Shown: positions 16,204-28,209, numbered from the stretch's first letter. The stretch is DNA of 64,000 bases from Pelomonas dachongensis (GCF_043555865.1 NZ_JBIGHY010000005.1:124001-188000); one strand, 5' to 3'. A program made the numbers and translations. The notes: generated by a model from the sequence alone, not told the origin.

Positions 16204-17310
16204 CTATCGGACGAAACGGTTACCGCGCGACAAGATGGTCAGGTCCACAAAGCTGCCGCCATGGCGGTTGCCATTGGCGTAGTTGAGGACAAAGCCATTC
16301 AGGTCGACCCGCCCCAGCGAGCCCATCGCCGCTAGCAGGCCCTCCCGCGTGAGCTTGGCCGGCCCCGCCTTCTTCATCGCGATCACGAGCGTCTTGGCAG
16401 CGAGACAAGACTCCAGCGACGTGTAGTTCAACTTCGCACCGTTGAAGGCCTCCAGCGCATCGGCGCACTCCTTCACTACCGGCCTCGACACATGGCTGGC
16501 AGCTCGCGGCGCTGGCATCACCTGGGCAACGATGGTCCCGCGCGCTGCGCTGCCGATGCCGTCAGCCAGTTCGTCGGGGTTGACGAACGAGAGTGCCGCC
16601 ACGGGCACATGCGAGCTGTCGTCGGCCGTGAGCTTCAGGTAGTCGCCCACCGGCGAGTGCTGCGTGGTCACAAACACATAGTGCGGCGCACTGCTGAGCA
16701 GGGCGGTGACTGCAGCCTTGTCCAGCGGCGCCCCACGCTTGACCACAACGCTCGGCGGCTTGGCCATGCCAGCGGCCACGTGCGCAGCCGCCACGGCCTC
16801 ATAGTTGCTGCGCCCCACCTCGTCGTCATAGGAAAGCACCGCCGTCTTGAACGCCCCCATCTCGCGCTTGGCCTCCAGGATCTTGGCCGATTCTTCCTGG
16901 TAAGACGCCCGGATGGTGAACACGTTGGGATGGCCGCGCAGGCTCAAGGACCCACTGAACGGCGCAAAGAACAAGGTCCGATTCCTGGCCACCAGCGGCA
17001 GCGCATCCAGGCTGGCCGTGGCCGAGTTGTAGCCGAACAAGGCGAGCGCCTTGTGCTGGTCGAGCAACTGCTGGGTGTTCTGGGCGGCACGGTTGCGGTC
17101 ATTCGCGTTATCAAGCGTCACCAGTTGGATGCTCCGTCCCAGCGCGCCACTCGCGTTCACGCGGGCGAAGACCGCCAGCGCGCCGCCGCGCATGTCGCGC
17201 CCGATGTCTGCGTTCGCCCCGCTGAGTGCGACGGACTGCCCGATCACGATATCTTCGGCGAACACGGCAGGGGCAAAGACAACCATCAGGGTCGCAAGCA
17301 AATTCTTCAA
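16204..17310 (-). CDS. Leu/Ile/Val-type ABC transporter substrate-binding protein
   Basis: A 368-residue periplasmic binding protein of the branched-chain amino acid (LivJ) type. The preferred start is TTG at 17310, giving MKNLLATLMVVFAPAVFA, a good signal peptide, with AGGA 7 nt upstream and a stop codon just before; no ATG gives a comparable leader. Mature sequence starts EDIVIGQSVALSGANADIG, the family N-terminus. No permease or ATPase genes are adjacent, so it is an orphan of the type common in Burkholderiales. It is inserted between ispD (47 bp upstream) and ispF in the same direction and may ride on the isoprenoid operon. Confidence 0.87.
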   Translation of the reverse strand: MKNLLATLMVVFAPAVFAEDIVIGQSVALSGANADIGRDMRGGALAVFARVNASGALGRSIQLVTLDNANDRNRAAQNTQQLLDQHKALALFGYNSATASLDALPLVARNRTLFFAPFSGSLSLRGHPNVFTIRASYQEESAKILEAKREMGAFKTAVLSYDDEVGRSNYEAVAAAHVAAGMAKPPSVVVKRGAPLDKAAVTALLSSAPHYVFVTTQHSPVGDYLKLTADDSSHVPVAALSFVNPDELADGIGSAARGTIVAQVMPAPRAASHVSRPVVKECADALEAFNGAKLNYTSLESCLAAKTLVIAMKKAGPAKLTREGLLAAMGSLGRVDLNGFVLNYANGNRHGGSFVDLTILSRGNRFVR

Positions 17311-17356
17311 AGCATTTCCTGGTAACTACCAATTCCAGGATGTTAGGTCGGCTTGG

Positions 17357-18064
17357 TTACGCCACTGTTCGACAGCTGGCAAGCAGTTGCGCCGCCAGGG
17401 CGAAGTCATCCGGCCACGTCACTTTGAAGTTGGCCATCGACGCACGCACCAGCCGCGGCGCCAGGCCCAGGGCCTCGACGGCGCTGGCCTCGTCGGTAGC
17501 TGCGGCGCCCAGCGCCTCCAGCGCGCGCTCGACGAGACCCAGCCGGAACATCTGCGGCGTCTGCGCGGCCCATTTGTCGCGGCGGTCGACGGTGACGGTC
17601 ACGCGGCCTTGCGCGTCGCCAGCCTTCAGCGTGTCGGCGATGGGCTGGGCCAGCAGGCCGCCGACCGCGTCGTGCTCGCACGCGTCGATCAATGCGTCCA
17701 CCCACTCGGGCCGCAGCAGACAACGCGCCGCATCGTGCACCAGCACCCAATCTTCATCAGCGGCGCCACGGCGACGCAGTTCCGCCAGTCCGCCCAGCAC
17801 GCTGTCCGCACGGCTGGCGCCGCCCACGCGGGCAACCCACGCGTCGCAAGCCGGCAGCACGGCCTCGAAACGATCGTCGTGCGGCGACAGCACCACCAGC
17901 GTCTGCGCAATGCGCGGCACCGCGGCCAGGGTGGCCAAGGTGTGGGCGATCATGGGCCGGCCCGCGATGGCCACGTATTGCTTGGGCATGCCGGCACCGG
18001 AGCGTTCGCCGATGCCGGCGGCGGGAACAAGGGCAAAAAAGCGGGAAGCTCTCATTCGCGTCAT
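17357..18064 (-). CDS. ispD: 2-C-methyl-D-erythritol 4-phosphate cytidylyltransferase
   Basis: IspD, about 235 residues, transfers CMP to methylerythritol 4-phosphate. The nucleotide-binding motif ALVPAAGIGERSG and MPKQYVAIAGRPMIAHTL lie near the N-terminus, with VHDAARCLL in the middle and TVDRRDKWAAQTPQMF, where the family has its catalytic lysine. ATG codons at 18064 and 18055 are both possible; I chose 18064. The open frame extends to a GTG at 18088 inside a tandem repeat, which is less likely. Confidence 0.94.
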   Translation of the reverse strand: MTRMRASRFFALVPAAGIGERSGAGMPKQYVAIAGRPMIAHTLATLAAVPRIAQTLVVLSPHDDRFEAVLPACDAWVARVGGASRADSVLGGLAELRRRGAADEDWVLVHDAARCLLRPEWVDALIDACEHDAVGGLLAQPIADTLKAGDAQGRVTVTVDRRDKWAAQTPQMFRLGLVERALEALGAAATDEASAVEALGLAPRLVRASMANFKVTWPDDFALAAQLLASCRTVA

Positions 18065-18082
18065 TGTCAGCCCCGCACGGTG

Positions 18083-18116
18083 CCCCACCGTGACAGCCCC
18101 ACCGTGACAGCCCCAC
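18083..18116. repeat. short tandem repeat upstream of ispD
   Basis: The 14-mer CCCCACCGTGACAG occurs twice in tandem (18083-18096, 18097-18110), followed by a partial third unit. It lies in the gap between the aldolase gene and ispD. Two and a half units is compatible with chance slippage; copy number could vary between strains. Confidence 0.6.
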
Positions 18117-18142
18117 GGCCGGGACCGGCTGCCGGGCCCCGG

Positions 18143-18892
18143 CTAGGTGTCATGACCCGGGTTCTGCCGTGCCAGCCGCCTGAGCAGGCCCGGCCATGCC
18201 AGCCCGGCACCGGAGCCGCGCATGACCTTGTCGCTCTGCGCGCGGATGCCCGCCAGGATGGCAGGCGAGATGCGAATCAGCTCTGCCCCGCCTGCCTGCG
18301 CAGCGATCTGGATCTCGCAGGCGCGCTGCAGCATGAACATCTTCAGGAACGTGTCCGCCGCGCTGTGGCCCAGCGTCAGCAGGCCATGGTTGCGCAGCAT
18401 CAGCAGCGAGGCGTTGCCCAGGTCGGTCACCAGCCGCACCTTCTCGTCGGGGTTCAGCGCCACGCCTTCGTAGTCGTGATAGCTGAGGGAGGCCAGCGGG
18501 AACAGGCTGTGCTGCGAGATCGGCAGCAGGCCTTCGCGTTGCGCGCTGACGGCCACGCCGGCCACCGTGTGCAGGTGCATGACGAACTGCGCCGACTCGC
18601 GCGCCTCGTGCACCGCGCTGTGGATGATGAAGCCAGCCGGGTTCACGTCATAGTCGCTAGGCTCGACCTTGGCGCCTGCCTGATCAACCTTCACCAGGCT
18701 GCTGGCCGTGATCTCCTCGAACATCATCCCGTAGGGGTTGATCAGGAAATGGTGCGCCGGGCCGGGCACGCGCGCCGAGATGTGCGTGAAGATCAGGTCG
18801 TCCCAGCCATGCAGCGCGGCCAGGCGGTACAGCGCGGCGAGGTCACAGCGGACGGCCCACTCCTCGGGGCTAACGTGACTGGGCTGGGCCAT
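18143..18892 (-). CDS. class II aldolase/adducin family protein
   Basis: A 249-residue zinc-dependent class II aldolase/adducin-like protein. Landmarks are DDLIFTHISARVPGPAHHFL and NPYGMMFEEITASSLVKVD. The zinc-binding histidines are in VMHLHTVAGVAVSA and in LLMLRNHGLLTLG, which gives the third His. The family includes fuculose-phosphate aldolases and sugar-acid decarboxylases, but betaproteobacterial members of this length are mostly uncharacterised, so no substrate is claimed. The ATG at 18892 has AGGAG at ideal spacing; the open frame extends far upstream over the divergent rlmN-like gene and should be ignored. Confidence 0.88.
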   Translation of the reverse strand: MAQPSHVSPEEWAVRCDLAALYRLAALHGWDDLIFTHISARVPGPAHHFLINPYGMMFEEITASSLVKVDQAGAKVEPSDYDVNPAGFIIHSAVHEARESAQFVMHLHTVAGVAVSAQREGLLPISQHSLFPLASLSYHDYEGVALNPDEKVRLVTDLGNASLLMLRNHGLLTLGHSAADTFLKMFMLQRACEIQIAAQAGGAELIRISPAILAGIRAQSDKVMRGSGAGLAWPGLLRRLARQNPGHDT

Positions 18893-18980
18893 CGAGGTCT
18901 CCTGAAGTTGTGAAGCCAGCATAGTGCCGGGCCTTCGAGCGCCGCTGTCGCCTCGGCGGCTGCGGGGACAATGGCCGGCC

Positions 18981-20015
18981 ATGCTGATTTCCGATGTCCG
19001 CCAGCGCCTGCGCGCGCTGGGTGCCAACCCCGCCCATGAATCCCGCGTGCTGCGCCACTGGGTGCAGAACCTGCCCCTGGACGCCGGCAAGCAGCCGCTG
19101 CAGAGTTGGCTGCCCAAGGCGGTGATGGCCGAATTGCCCGGCCTCATCGCCGAACTGGATGGACTGCTGAGCCTGCGCAGCGAGCACCCCGGCGGCGATG
19201 GCCAGTCCGCGCGCCTGCTGCTGGGCCTGAATGACGGCCAGACCGTCGAGACCGTGCTACTGCCGCGCGACGGTGTCTGCGTGTCCAGCCAAGTCGGCTG
19301 CGCGGTGGGCTGCGCTTTTTGCATGACGGGCGTGGACGGGCTGATCCGCCAAGTCGGCAGCGCCGAGATCGTCGCGCAGGTGGTGCTGGCGAGGCGCAAG
19401 AACGCCCAGCTGAAGAAGGTCGTGTTCATGGGCATGGGCGAGCCCTCCCACAACCTCGCCAGCGTGCTGGAGGCCATCACGCTGCTGGGGCGTGAGGGCG
19501 GGTTTGCGCACAAGCAGCTGGTGTTCTCGACCGTGGGCGACGAGCGCGCGTTCGCGGCGCTGAAGGAGGCTGACGTGAAGCCAGCGCTGGCGCTGTCGCT
19601 GCACACGACCGACGCCGCCAAGCGTGCGGAACTGTTGCCGCGCGCGCCGCGGCTCTCGCCCGAAGACCTGGTCGACGCTGCCGACGCCTATGCGCGCGCC
19701 AGCGGTTACCCCATCCAGTACCAGTGGACGCTGCTGGACGGCGTCAACGACGGCCCCGAGGAAATGGACGGCATCGTGCGGCTGCTGAAAGGCCGCTATG
19801 GATTGCTGAACATGATCCCGTTCAACACCGCCGAGGGCCTGCCGTTCAGGCGCCCCGACTGGGAGCGCGCCCGCTCCATCGCGGCCGAGCTGTCGGCGCG
19901 CGGCGTCCTGACCAAGCTGCGCGACTCGGCCGGCCAGGACGTGGAAGGCGGCTGCGGACAGCTGCGCGCCCGTGAGGCGAAGGGTCGGCCCATTCGTGTC
20001 GTCCGGGCGTCGTGA
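18981..20015 (+). CDS. RlmN/Cfr-family radical SAM RNA methyltransferase
   Basis: A 344-residue radical SAM enzyme of the RlmN/Cfr family, which methylates C2 or C8 of A2503 in 23S rRNA (RlmN also methylates tRNA A37). The 4Fe-4S cysteines are C107, C111 and C114 in QVGCAVGCAFC. The SAM-binding VFMGMGEPSHN follows. The methyl-carrying Cys is in the C-terminal EGGCGQLRA. The residue after the cluster is Met (CMTG), whereas RlmN normally has CSTG. The canonical rlmN of this order usually sits with ndk/pilF/ispG/hisS, absent here, so this is probably a paralogue. It is divergent from the aldolase gene. Confidence 0.85.
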   Translation: MLISDVRQRLRALGANPAHESRVLRHWVQNLPLDAGKQPLQSWLPKAVMAELPGLIAELDGLLSLRSEHPGGDGQSARLLLGLNDGQTVETVLLPRDGVCVSSQVGCAVGCAFCMTGVDGLIRQVGSAEIVAQVVLARRKNAQLKKVVFMGMGEPSHNLASVLEAITLLGREGGFAHKQLVFSTVGDERAFAALKEADVKPALALSLHTTDAAKRAELLPRAPRLSPEDLVDAADAYARASGYPIQYQWTLLDGVNDGPEEMDGIVRLLKGRYGLLNMIPFNTAEGLPFRRPDWERARSIAAELSARGVLTKLRDSAGQDVEGGCGQLRAREAKGRPIRVVRAS

Positions 20016-20133
20016 GGATTCACACCTGACGGAGGCAACAGCCACCACAAAAGGTGCCGCGGCGGCGGTGCCCGCCCGCAGAATGCCACACGCCTCGACG
20101 AGGCGGTGACAAGAACATCTCATCGGAGAACAC

Positions 20134-20733
20134 ATGACTCAGCTTCAGGCTTGGGGCCCGCGCGGTCGCATGGCGGTGATGGCGATGGGCCTGGCCCTGT
20201 GCCTGCACGCCGGCGCCGCGCAGACCGTCAACAAGTTCGAGCCCACGGCTCAGCTGGGCGGCAGCACATTGCAGCTCAACGGCAAGGGCACGCGCGTGCG
20301 CCTGGTCTTCAAGGCCTACGACATGGCGCTGTACACCGCCAAACGCGCCACCACCCCCGCCGAGTTGCTGGCGCTGCCAGGCCCCAAACGCCTGCAGTTC
20401 ACCGCGTTGCGGGAGCTGCAGGGCACGGAGCTGGGTCGCCTGTTCCTGCGCGGCATGGGCGACAACACGCCCAGCGCGCAGATGACCCGCCACACGCTGT
20501 CGACGACCCGCCTCATCGAGATCTTTTCCGGCAAGCCCAAGCTGATGCCGGGCGATACCTTCGCGATGGACTTCGTGCCCGGCAAGGGCACGCAGTTCTA
20601 CATCTCGGGCCAGGCGCAGGGCGAACCGGTCGGCGACGACGAGTTCTTCACGCTGGTGCTCAAGATCTGGTTCGGCGACTCGCCGGCAGACGCGCGGCTG
20701 CGTGACGCGCTGCTGGACGGCGGCAAGGACTGA
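20134..20733 (+). CDS. chalcone isomerase-like periplasmic protein
   Basis: A 199-residue exported protein of the bacterial chalcone-isomerase-like family. A signal peptide covers about residues 1-29 (GLALCLHAGAAQ). The core reads LNGKGTRVRLVFKAYDMALY, FTALRELQGTELGRLFLRGM and DTFAMDFVPGKGTQFYISG, ending LVLKIWFGDSPADARLRDALL. Plant-type catalysis is not expected; these bacterial proteins may bind small ligands, and their role is unknown. It stands between rlmN-like and ldhA genes, all on the plus strand. Confidence 0.85.
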   Translation: MTQLQAWGPRGRMAVMAMGLALCLHAGAAQTVNKFEPTAQLGGSTLQLNGKGTRVRLVFKAYDMALYTAKRATTPAELLALPGPKRLQFTALRELQGTELGRLFLRGMGDNTPSAQMTRHTLSTTRLIEIFSGKPKLMPGDTFAMDFVPGKGTQFYISGQAQGEPVGDDEFFTLVLKIWFGDSPADARLRDALLDGGKD

Positions 20734-20772
20734 GCCCCCTCGTCGGGTCTCGGCCCGCTAGAGTCGGGCGCC

Positions 20773-21765
20773 ATGAGAACCGCCGTCTTCAGCGCCCGCC
20801 GCTACGACCAATCCCTGCTGACGCAGGCCAATGCGCCGGCCGGCCATGAGCTGGTGTTCATACAGGACCGCCTGACCGCCGAGACTGCGCGAATGGCGGC
20901 AGGCTGCGCGGCGGTTTGCGTGTTCGTCAACGACAGCGTGGACGCCGACGTGCTGGCACGGCTGTCCGCGCAGGGCACGCGAATCGTCGCGACGCGCTCC
21001 ACCGGCTACAACCACATCGACGCGGCCGCCGCCGCGAAGCTGGGCATCGCCGTCGTGCGCGTCACCGACTACTCGCCGCACTCCGTGGCCGAGTTCGCCG
21101 TGGGACTGCTGCTGGCCGTCAACCGCAAGATCGCCCGTGCCAGCATGCGCACCCGCGAAGGCAACTTCGAGCTGGAAGGCCTGATGGGCTTTGACCTGCA
21201 CGGCAAGACCGTGGGCGTCGTCGGCACCGGCAAGATCGGCGTGATCTTCGCGCGTATCCTGCACGGCTTCGGCTGCTCGCTGCTGGGCCACGACGTGGAT
21301 GCCAACGCACACTTCGAGGCACTGGGAGGCCAGTACGTCGGCATGCCCGAGCTGATGGCGACGTCCGACGTCGTCTCGCTGCACTGCCCGCTGTTCGACA
21401 GCACGCACCACATCGTCAACGCGCAGTCGCTGGCGGGCGTGAAGCGCGGCGCCGTGCTCGTCAACACCAGCCGCGGCGGCCTCGTGGACACCGACGCCGC
21501 GGTGCAGGCGCTGAAGAGCGGCCAGCTCGGCGGCCTGGCCATTGACGTCTACGAGCAGGAGGCCAGCCTGTTCTTCCAGGACTTGTCATCCACCATCATC
21601 ACGGACGACGTCATCCAGCGGCTGGTGTCCTTCCCCAACGTCATCGTGACCGGCCATCAGGCCTTCTTCACCGTCGAGGCCATCAGCCAGATCATGGCGA
21701 CGACCGTGGAAAGCCTCAGCGATTTCGAGGCCGGCCGGCCCTTGCGCAACCGCATTCCCGCGTAG
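20773..21765 (+). CDS. ldhA: D-lactate dehydrogenase (D-2-hydroxyacid dehydrogenase family)
   Basis: A 330-residue NAD-dependent D-2-hydroxyacid dehydrogenase, closest in layout to fermentative D-lactate dehydrogenase LdhA. The NAD-binding motif is VGVVGTGKIGVIFARIL. Catalytic Arg is in VNTSRGGLVDT, Glu in DVYEQEASLFF and His in VTGHQAFFT, the pattern of LdhA rather than glycerate or phosphoglycerate dehydrogenases. It reduces pyruvate to D-lactate in the cytoplasm. The czc operon starts 31 bp downstream; a functional link is not apparent. Confidence 0.9.
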   Translation: MRTAVFSARRYDQSLLTQANAPAGHELVFIQDRLTAETARMAAGCAAVCVFVNDSVDADVLARLSAQGTRIVATRSTGYNHIDAAAAAKLGIAVVRVTDYSPHSVAEFAVGLLLAVNRKIARASMRTREGNFELEGLMGFDLHGKTVGVVGTGKIGVIFARILHGFGCSLLGHDVDANAHFEALGGQYVGMPELMATSDVVSLHCPLFDSTHHIVNAQSLAGVKRGAVLVNTSRGGLVDTDAAVQALKSGQLGGLAIDVYEQEASLFFQDLSSTIITDDVIQRLVSFPNVIVTGHQAFFTVEAISQIMATTVESLSDFEAGRPLRNRIPA

Positions 21766-21796
21766 GGGCTTGCGACCCTGCCTAGAATCCGCACCG

Positions 21797-22135
21797 ATGC
21801 GCCGCGTGTTCCTCGCCCTGATGGCCCTGCTGGTCACCGCCCAGATGAGCTGGGCGGGCGCGCAGCTGTGCTGCGTGCAGGAACTGGCGGCGCAGAGCGC
21901 TGCGCAGCTGGCCGACGCATCGCTGGCATCACTGCATGCCGAGCCCGCCGGGGAGGCCCACGCGGTCTGCGACACGGGCCACTGCCACTGTCACCACGCT
22001 GGCTGTGCGACGCCGGTGGACGAGGCCCAGGGCCTGCCGCTGAGCCAGGCCGGGCCGCCAGAGCGCGGCGCGCCCGCGCAACCCAAGTCGCACATTCCCT
22101 CCGGGTTGGAACGGCCCAACTGGCAGCGCGCCTGA
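21797..22135 (+). CDS. czcI: CzcI-like metal resistance protein
   Basis: A 112-residue small exported protein at the head of the czc operon. The signal peptide is MRRVFLALMALLVTAQMSWA, as in CzcI-type proteins. The mature part has Cys25-Cys26 and a metal-ligand cluster CDTGHCHCHHAGC at about 58-70. In Cupriavidus, czcI precedes czcCBA and its product is thought to modulate metal-dependent expression. Assignment rests on position, signal peptide and the Cys/His cluster. The C-terminal third (PPERGAPAQPKSHIPSG) looks disordered. Confidence 0.75.
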   Translation: MRRVFLALMALLVTAQMSWAGAQLCCVQELAAQSAAQLADASLASLHAEPAGEAHAVCDTGHCHCHHAGCATPVDEAQGLPLSQAGPPERGAPAQPKSHIPSGLERPNWQRA

Positions 22136-22245
22136 TTCGGCGCGCCGCTTCCTTCCCCTTTCCGCCTCACCGCTGAAGCTAGACACCCGCCGGGTGCCGG
22201 CCGCGCGCCGAACTGTCTGCCGTTGTTCAACCACCGGAGAGTTCG

Positions 22246-23472
22246 ATGCGATTCCCCTTTTGGGCGATGCCGCTGGCGTTGCTGCTAGCGTTCGCCCCTG
22301 GCGTTCCTTACGCCCTGACCCTGGCCGAGGCGCAACGCCTGGCCCTCACCCACAACCCCGACTTGGCCCATGCGCGGCTGGAGCTGCAGGCCCAGCAAGG
22401 CGCTGAAATGCAGGCCGGCGCGCGCCCCAACCCCGAGCTGGGCGTGCTGCTGGAAGACACCCGCTCCGCCACGCGCACGACGACCGTCCAGCTGAGCCAG
22501 GCCATCGAGCTGGGGGGCAAGCGTGCCGCGCGCCAGACCGCCGCGCAGCAAGCCCGTGAGCAGGCTGCCGTGGCCCTGGCCAGCAAACAGGCCGAAGTGC
22601 GCGCCGTCGTGGCGGCAGCTTTCTTCGAGCTGCTGGGCGCCGACGCGCAGCAGCAACTCGCAGCCGCCAGCGTCAGGCTCGCGCAGGACGCCACCGGCGC
22701 CGCCGCCAAGCGGCTTCAGGCGGGCAAGGTGCCACCGTTGGAAGTGGCCAAGGCCCGCGTCGCCGAGGCGCAGGCGCGCGCCGAGCTGGCGCAGGCTCAG
22801 AGCGAGGCACTGCAGGCGCGCGCGCGGTTGGCCGCGCTGTGGGGCCAGGGGCCGCAGGCCGCCGCGCAGGTCGACGGCGACGACACCGCCCTGCCCTCGC
22901 AACCCTCCGACGCCCAGCTGAACGCCTGGACCGCCGACGCCCCCGCCCTGCGCCTTGCGCAGCTGGACATCGTCCGCCGCCAGGCCCTGACCGCGGGCGA
23001 GCGGGCCAGGCGCGTGCCCGACGTGACCTTCACCGTCGGTGCCAAGCGCGATGCCGAGCTGGGCCGCACGCAGGCCGTCATCGGCTTCACGCTGCCACTG
23101 CCGCTGCTGGACCGCAACCACGGCGGCCTGCTGGAGGCGCTGCGCCGCGAAGACCAGGCCCGCGAGTCGCTGACGAGCGCGACGCTGAAGCTACAGGCCG
23201 ACGTGGCCGCCGCCGCCGAGCGCCTGCGCGCCAGCCGCGAGCAGGCGCGCCTGTTGGGCGAGGAAGCGCTGCCCGTCTCGCAGACCGCCTACGACACCGC
23301 GCTGAAGGGTTATGAGCTGGGCAAGTTCGCCTTCCTGGACGTGCTGGACGCGCAGCGCAGCCTATTCCAGCTGCGCCGCCAGCAGCTGCAGGCGAATGCC
23401 GACGCCCACCGTGCCGCCGCCGAGCTGGACCGCCTGCTCGGCCGCTCGACCCAGAACGCTCAAGAGGACTGA
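22246..23472 (+). CDS. czcC: CzcC outer-membrane factor
   Basis: A 408-residue TolC-type outer-membrane channel of the Czc efflux complex. A signal peptide occupies about residues 1-22. The rest consists of two repeats of long helices rich in Ala/Gln/Leu/Arg (LTLAEAQRLALTHNPDLAHA; ARPNPELGVLLED; the second half with YELGKFAFLDVLDAQRSLFQ). It should trimerise to form the outer channel contacting CzcB. The stop is three bases before the czcB ATG, so the genes are tightly coupled. Confidence 0.93.
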   Translation: MRFPFWAMPLALLLAFAPGVPYALTLAEAQRLALTHNPDLAHARLELQAQQGAEMQAGARPNPELGVLLEDTRSATRTTTVQLSQAIELGGKRAARQTAAQQAREQAAVALASKQAEVRAVVAAAFFELLGADAQQQLAAASVRLAQDATGAAAKRLQAGKVPPLEVAKARVAEAQARAELAQAQSEALQARARLAALWGQGPQAAAQVDGDDTALPSQPSDAQLNAWTADAPALRLAQLDIVRRQALTAGERARRVPDVTFTVGAKRDAELGRTQAVIGFTLPLPLLDRNHGGLLEALRREDQARESLTSATLKLQADVAAAAERLRASREQARLLGEEALPVSQTAYDTALKGYELGKFAFLDVLDAQRSLFQLRRQQLQANADAHRAAAELDRLLGRSTQNAQED

Positions 23473-23475
23473 TCC

Positions 23476-24774
23476 ATGAATTCGAGGAACAAGCTGGTCA
23501 TCGCCGCCGTGCTGGTGGTGGCTGTCGTGCTGGGCGCGCTGATCCTGCGCAGCGGCCAGCCCGCCGCGGGTGGCCACGGCCATGGCGCGGAGCCAGGCCA
23601 TGACGACCATGGCCACGAACAAGACAAGGCGCCGGCCAAGGCCAAGAAGGACGCGCACGACCATCAGGACGGTGGTCACGACGACGAGCATGCCAAACCG
23701 CCACCGCAGCCAGCTGCTTCGGTGGCCCACGCGGACGAGGCACCGCGCGTTCACATGACCGACGAGCAGCTGCGCCACAACGGCGTCAAGCTCGCCACCA
23801 CCGGTCCGGCGCGCATCGCCGGCACGCTGGTGTTGATGGGTGAGGTGAAGCTGAACCAGGACCGCAGCGTCGTCGTCACGCCGCGGCTGGCCGGCGTGGT
23901 GCAGGCCGTGCGCGTGAACGCGGGTGACCGCGTGCAGCAGGGCCAGGTGCTGGCCGTTGTCACCAGCCCGGCGCTGGCCGACCAGCGCGCCGAACTGCTG
24001 GCCGCGCAGAAGCGCCTGGCGCTGGCACGCCAGACGCACGACCGCGAAAAAAAGTTGTGGGAGGACAAGATCTCCGCCGAGCAGGACTACCTGGCCGCAC
24101 GTCAGGCGCTGCAGGAGGCCGAGATCAGCGTCGAGAACCTGCGCCAGAAACTCGCGGCGCTGGGCGCTGCCGGTTCGGCGGGCACGCAAGGTCTGGCGCA
24201 GCTGGAGATCCGTGCGCCAATCGCCGGTGTCGTCGTTGACAAGCAGGTCAGCGTGGGTGCGGCGCTGAAGGAAGACGCCGCCCTCTTCCAATTGGCCGAC
24301 TTGTCCAGCGTCTGGGTGGAGCTGCTGGTGCCCGCGCAAGACCTGGCCCGGCTGCAGGCCGGCGCGCAGGCCCGCGTGAAGGCCACGGCCTTCGACGCGG
24401 AGGGCGAGGGCCGGCTCGGCTACATCGGCGCGCTGGTGGGCGAGCAGAGCCGCAGCGCGACGGCGCGCGTCGTGCTGGCCAACCCGAAGGGCGTGTGGCG
24501 GCCCGGCCTGCCTGTCAGCGTGACGCTGACGCACGGGGAAGTGGACGTGCCGGTGGCGGTGACGCGGGACGCGGTGCAGATGCTGGAGGGGCGCTCGGTC
24601 GTGTTCGTGCGGCGCGCGCAGCAGTTCGAGACGTTGGCAGTGCAGACCGGCCGCGCCGACGACACCCACATCGAGATCGTCCAGGGCTTGCCCGCGGGCG
24701 AACGCTATGCGGCAAAGAACAGCTTCCTCGTGAAAGCCGAACTCGGCAAGGCCGAGGCGGAACACGCGCACTAA
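23476..24774 (+). CDS. czcB: CzcB membrane fusion protein with His-rich N-terminus
   Basis: A 432-residue periplasmic adaptor (RND membrane-fusion protein). An uncleaved or signal-anchor helix lies at about 6-24, then a His/Asp-rich region at 33-72 (GGHGHGAEPGHDDHGHE; DAHDHQDGGHDDEH), typical of CzcB and likely to bind Zn/Co/Cd. The barrel-sandwich hybrid begins TTGPARIAGTLVLMGEV; an alpha-hairpin (LLAAQKRLALARQTHDREK) and the second lipoyl half (LEIRAPIAGVVVDKQVSVG) follow. It links CzcA and CzcC. Confidence 0.94.
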   Translation: MNSRNKLVIAAVLVVAVVLGALILRSGQPAAGGHGHGAEPGHDDHGHEQDKAPAKAKKDAHDHQDGGHDDEHAKPPPQPAASVAHADEAPRVHMTDEQLRHNGVKLATTGPARIAGTLVLMGEVKLNQDRSVVVTPRLAGVVQAVRVNAGDRVQQGQVLAVVTSPALADQRAELLAAQKRLALARQTHDREKKLWEDKISAEQDYLAARQALQEAEISVENLRQKLAALGAAGSAGTQGLAQLEIRAPIAGVVVDKQVSVGAALKEDAALFQLADLSSVWVELLVPAQDLARLQAGAQARVKATAFDAEGEGRLGYIGALVGEQSRSATARVVLANPKGVWRPGLPVSVTLTHGEVDVPVAVTRDAVQMLEGRSVVFVRRAQQFETLAVQTGRADDTHIEIVQGLPAGERYAAKNSFLVKAELGKAEAEHAH

Positions 24775-24786
24775 GGAGGCACGCGC

Positions 24787-27906
<3,120 letters not shown>

Positions 27907-27907
27907 G

Positions 27908-28209
27908 TCAGGCAGCCATGTCGCGCCGCTGGTGCAGCACCCGCCACACGTCCAGGTGGGTGTCGCGCTGCGTGTAGAAAGGCAGAGAGGGTGCACGGAC
28001 AGCGCCCAGCTGCGCAGCCCCGGAATACTCAGCTCGTGCGCATAGCGCGTGGAGCCGATACCGGGCTGGCGGGCGATCTGCTGCTGCGCGGTTTCCAGCG
28101 CGTCGACAAAGCTCAGCGCGGCATCGGCAGCACCTTCGCTGAACAGGTGGTCCAGCGCCTGCTCGACATCCTCCAGCGCCCGGGCGCGGAGGATGACTGG
28201 CAACGTCAC
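27908..28209 (-). pseudogene. parE: ParE-family toxin, frameshifted
   Basis: A RelE/ParE-superfamily toxin, gyrase-inhibiting in characterised ParE. The natural start is GTG at 28209, overlapping the restored parD stop in GTGA. Sequence runs VTLPVILRARALEDVEQAL, then RQPGIGSTRYAHELSIPGLR and WALSVHP. After HP a C is missing in the C-run opposite 27989-27991. The natural continuation FYTQRDTHLDVWRVLHQRRD lies in another frame and ends at 27908. The span is 302 bp, one short of a multiple of three, as expected for a single-base loss. As read, the C-terminal ParE core is replaced by junk, so the toxin is probably inactive unless this is a sequencing error. Confidence 0.82.

Noticed and set aside
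18083..18116. Two-and-a-half-unit 14-bp tandem repeat as a possible CRISPR or regulatory array
   Set aside because: Too few and too short units, without spacers; kept only as a simple repeat.
18893..19621. Upstream extension of the class II aldolase frame
   Set aside because: It overlaps the divergent RlmN-like gene, and a strong ribosome-binding site supports the ATG at 18892.
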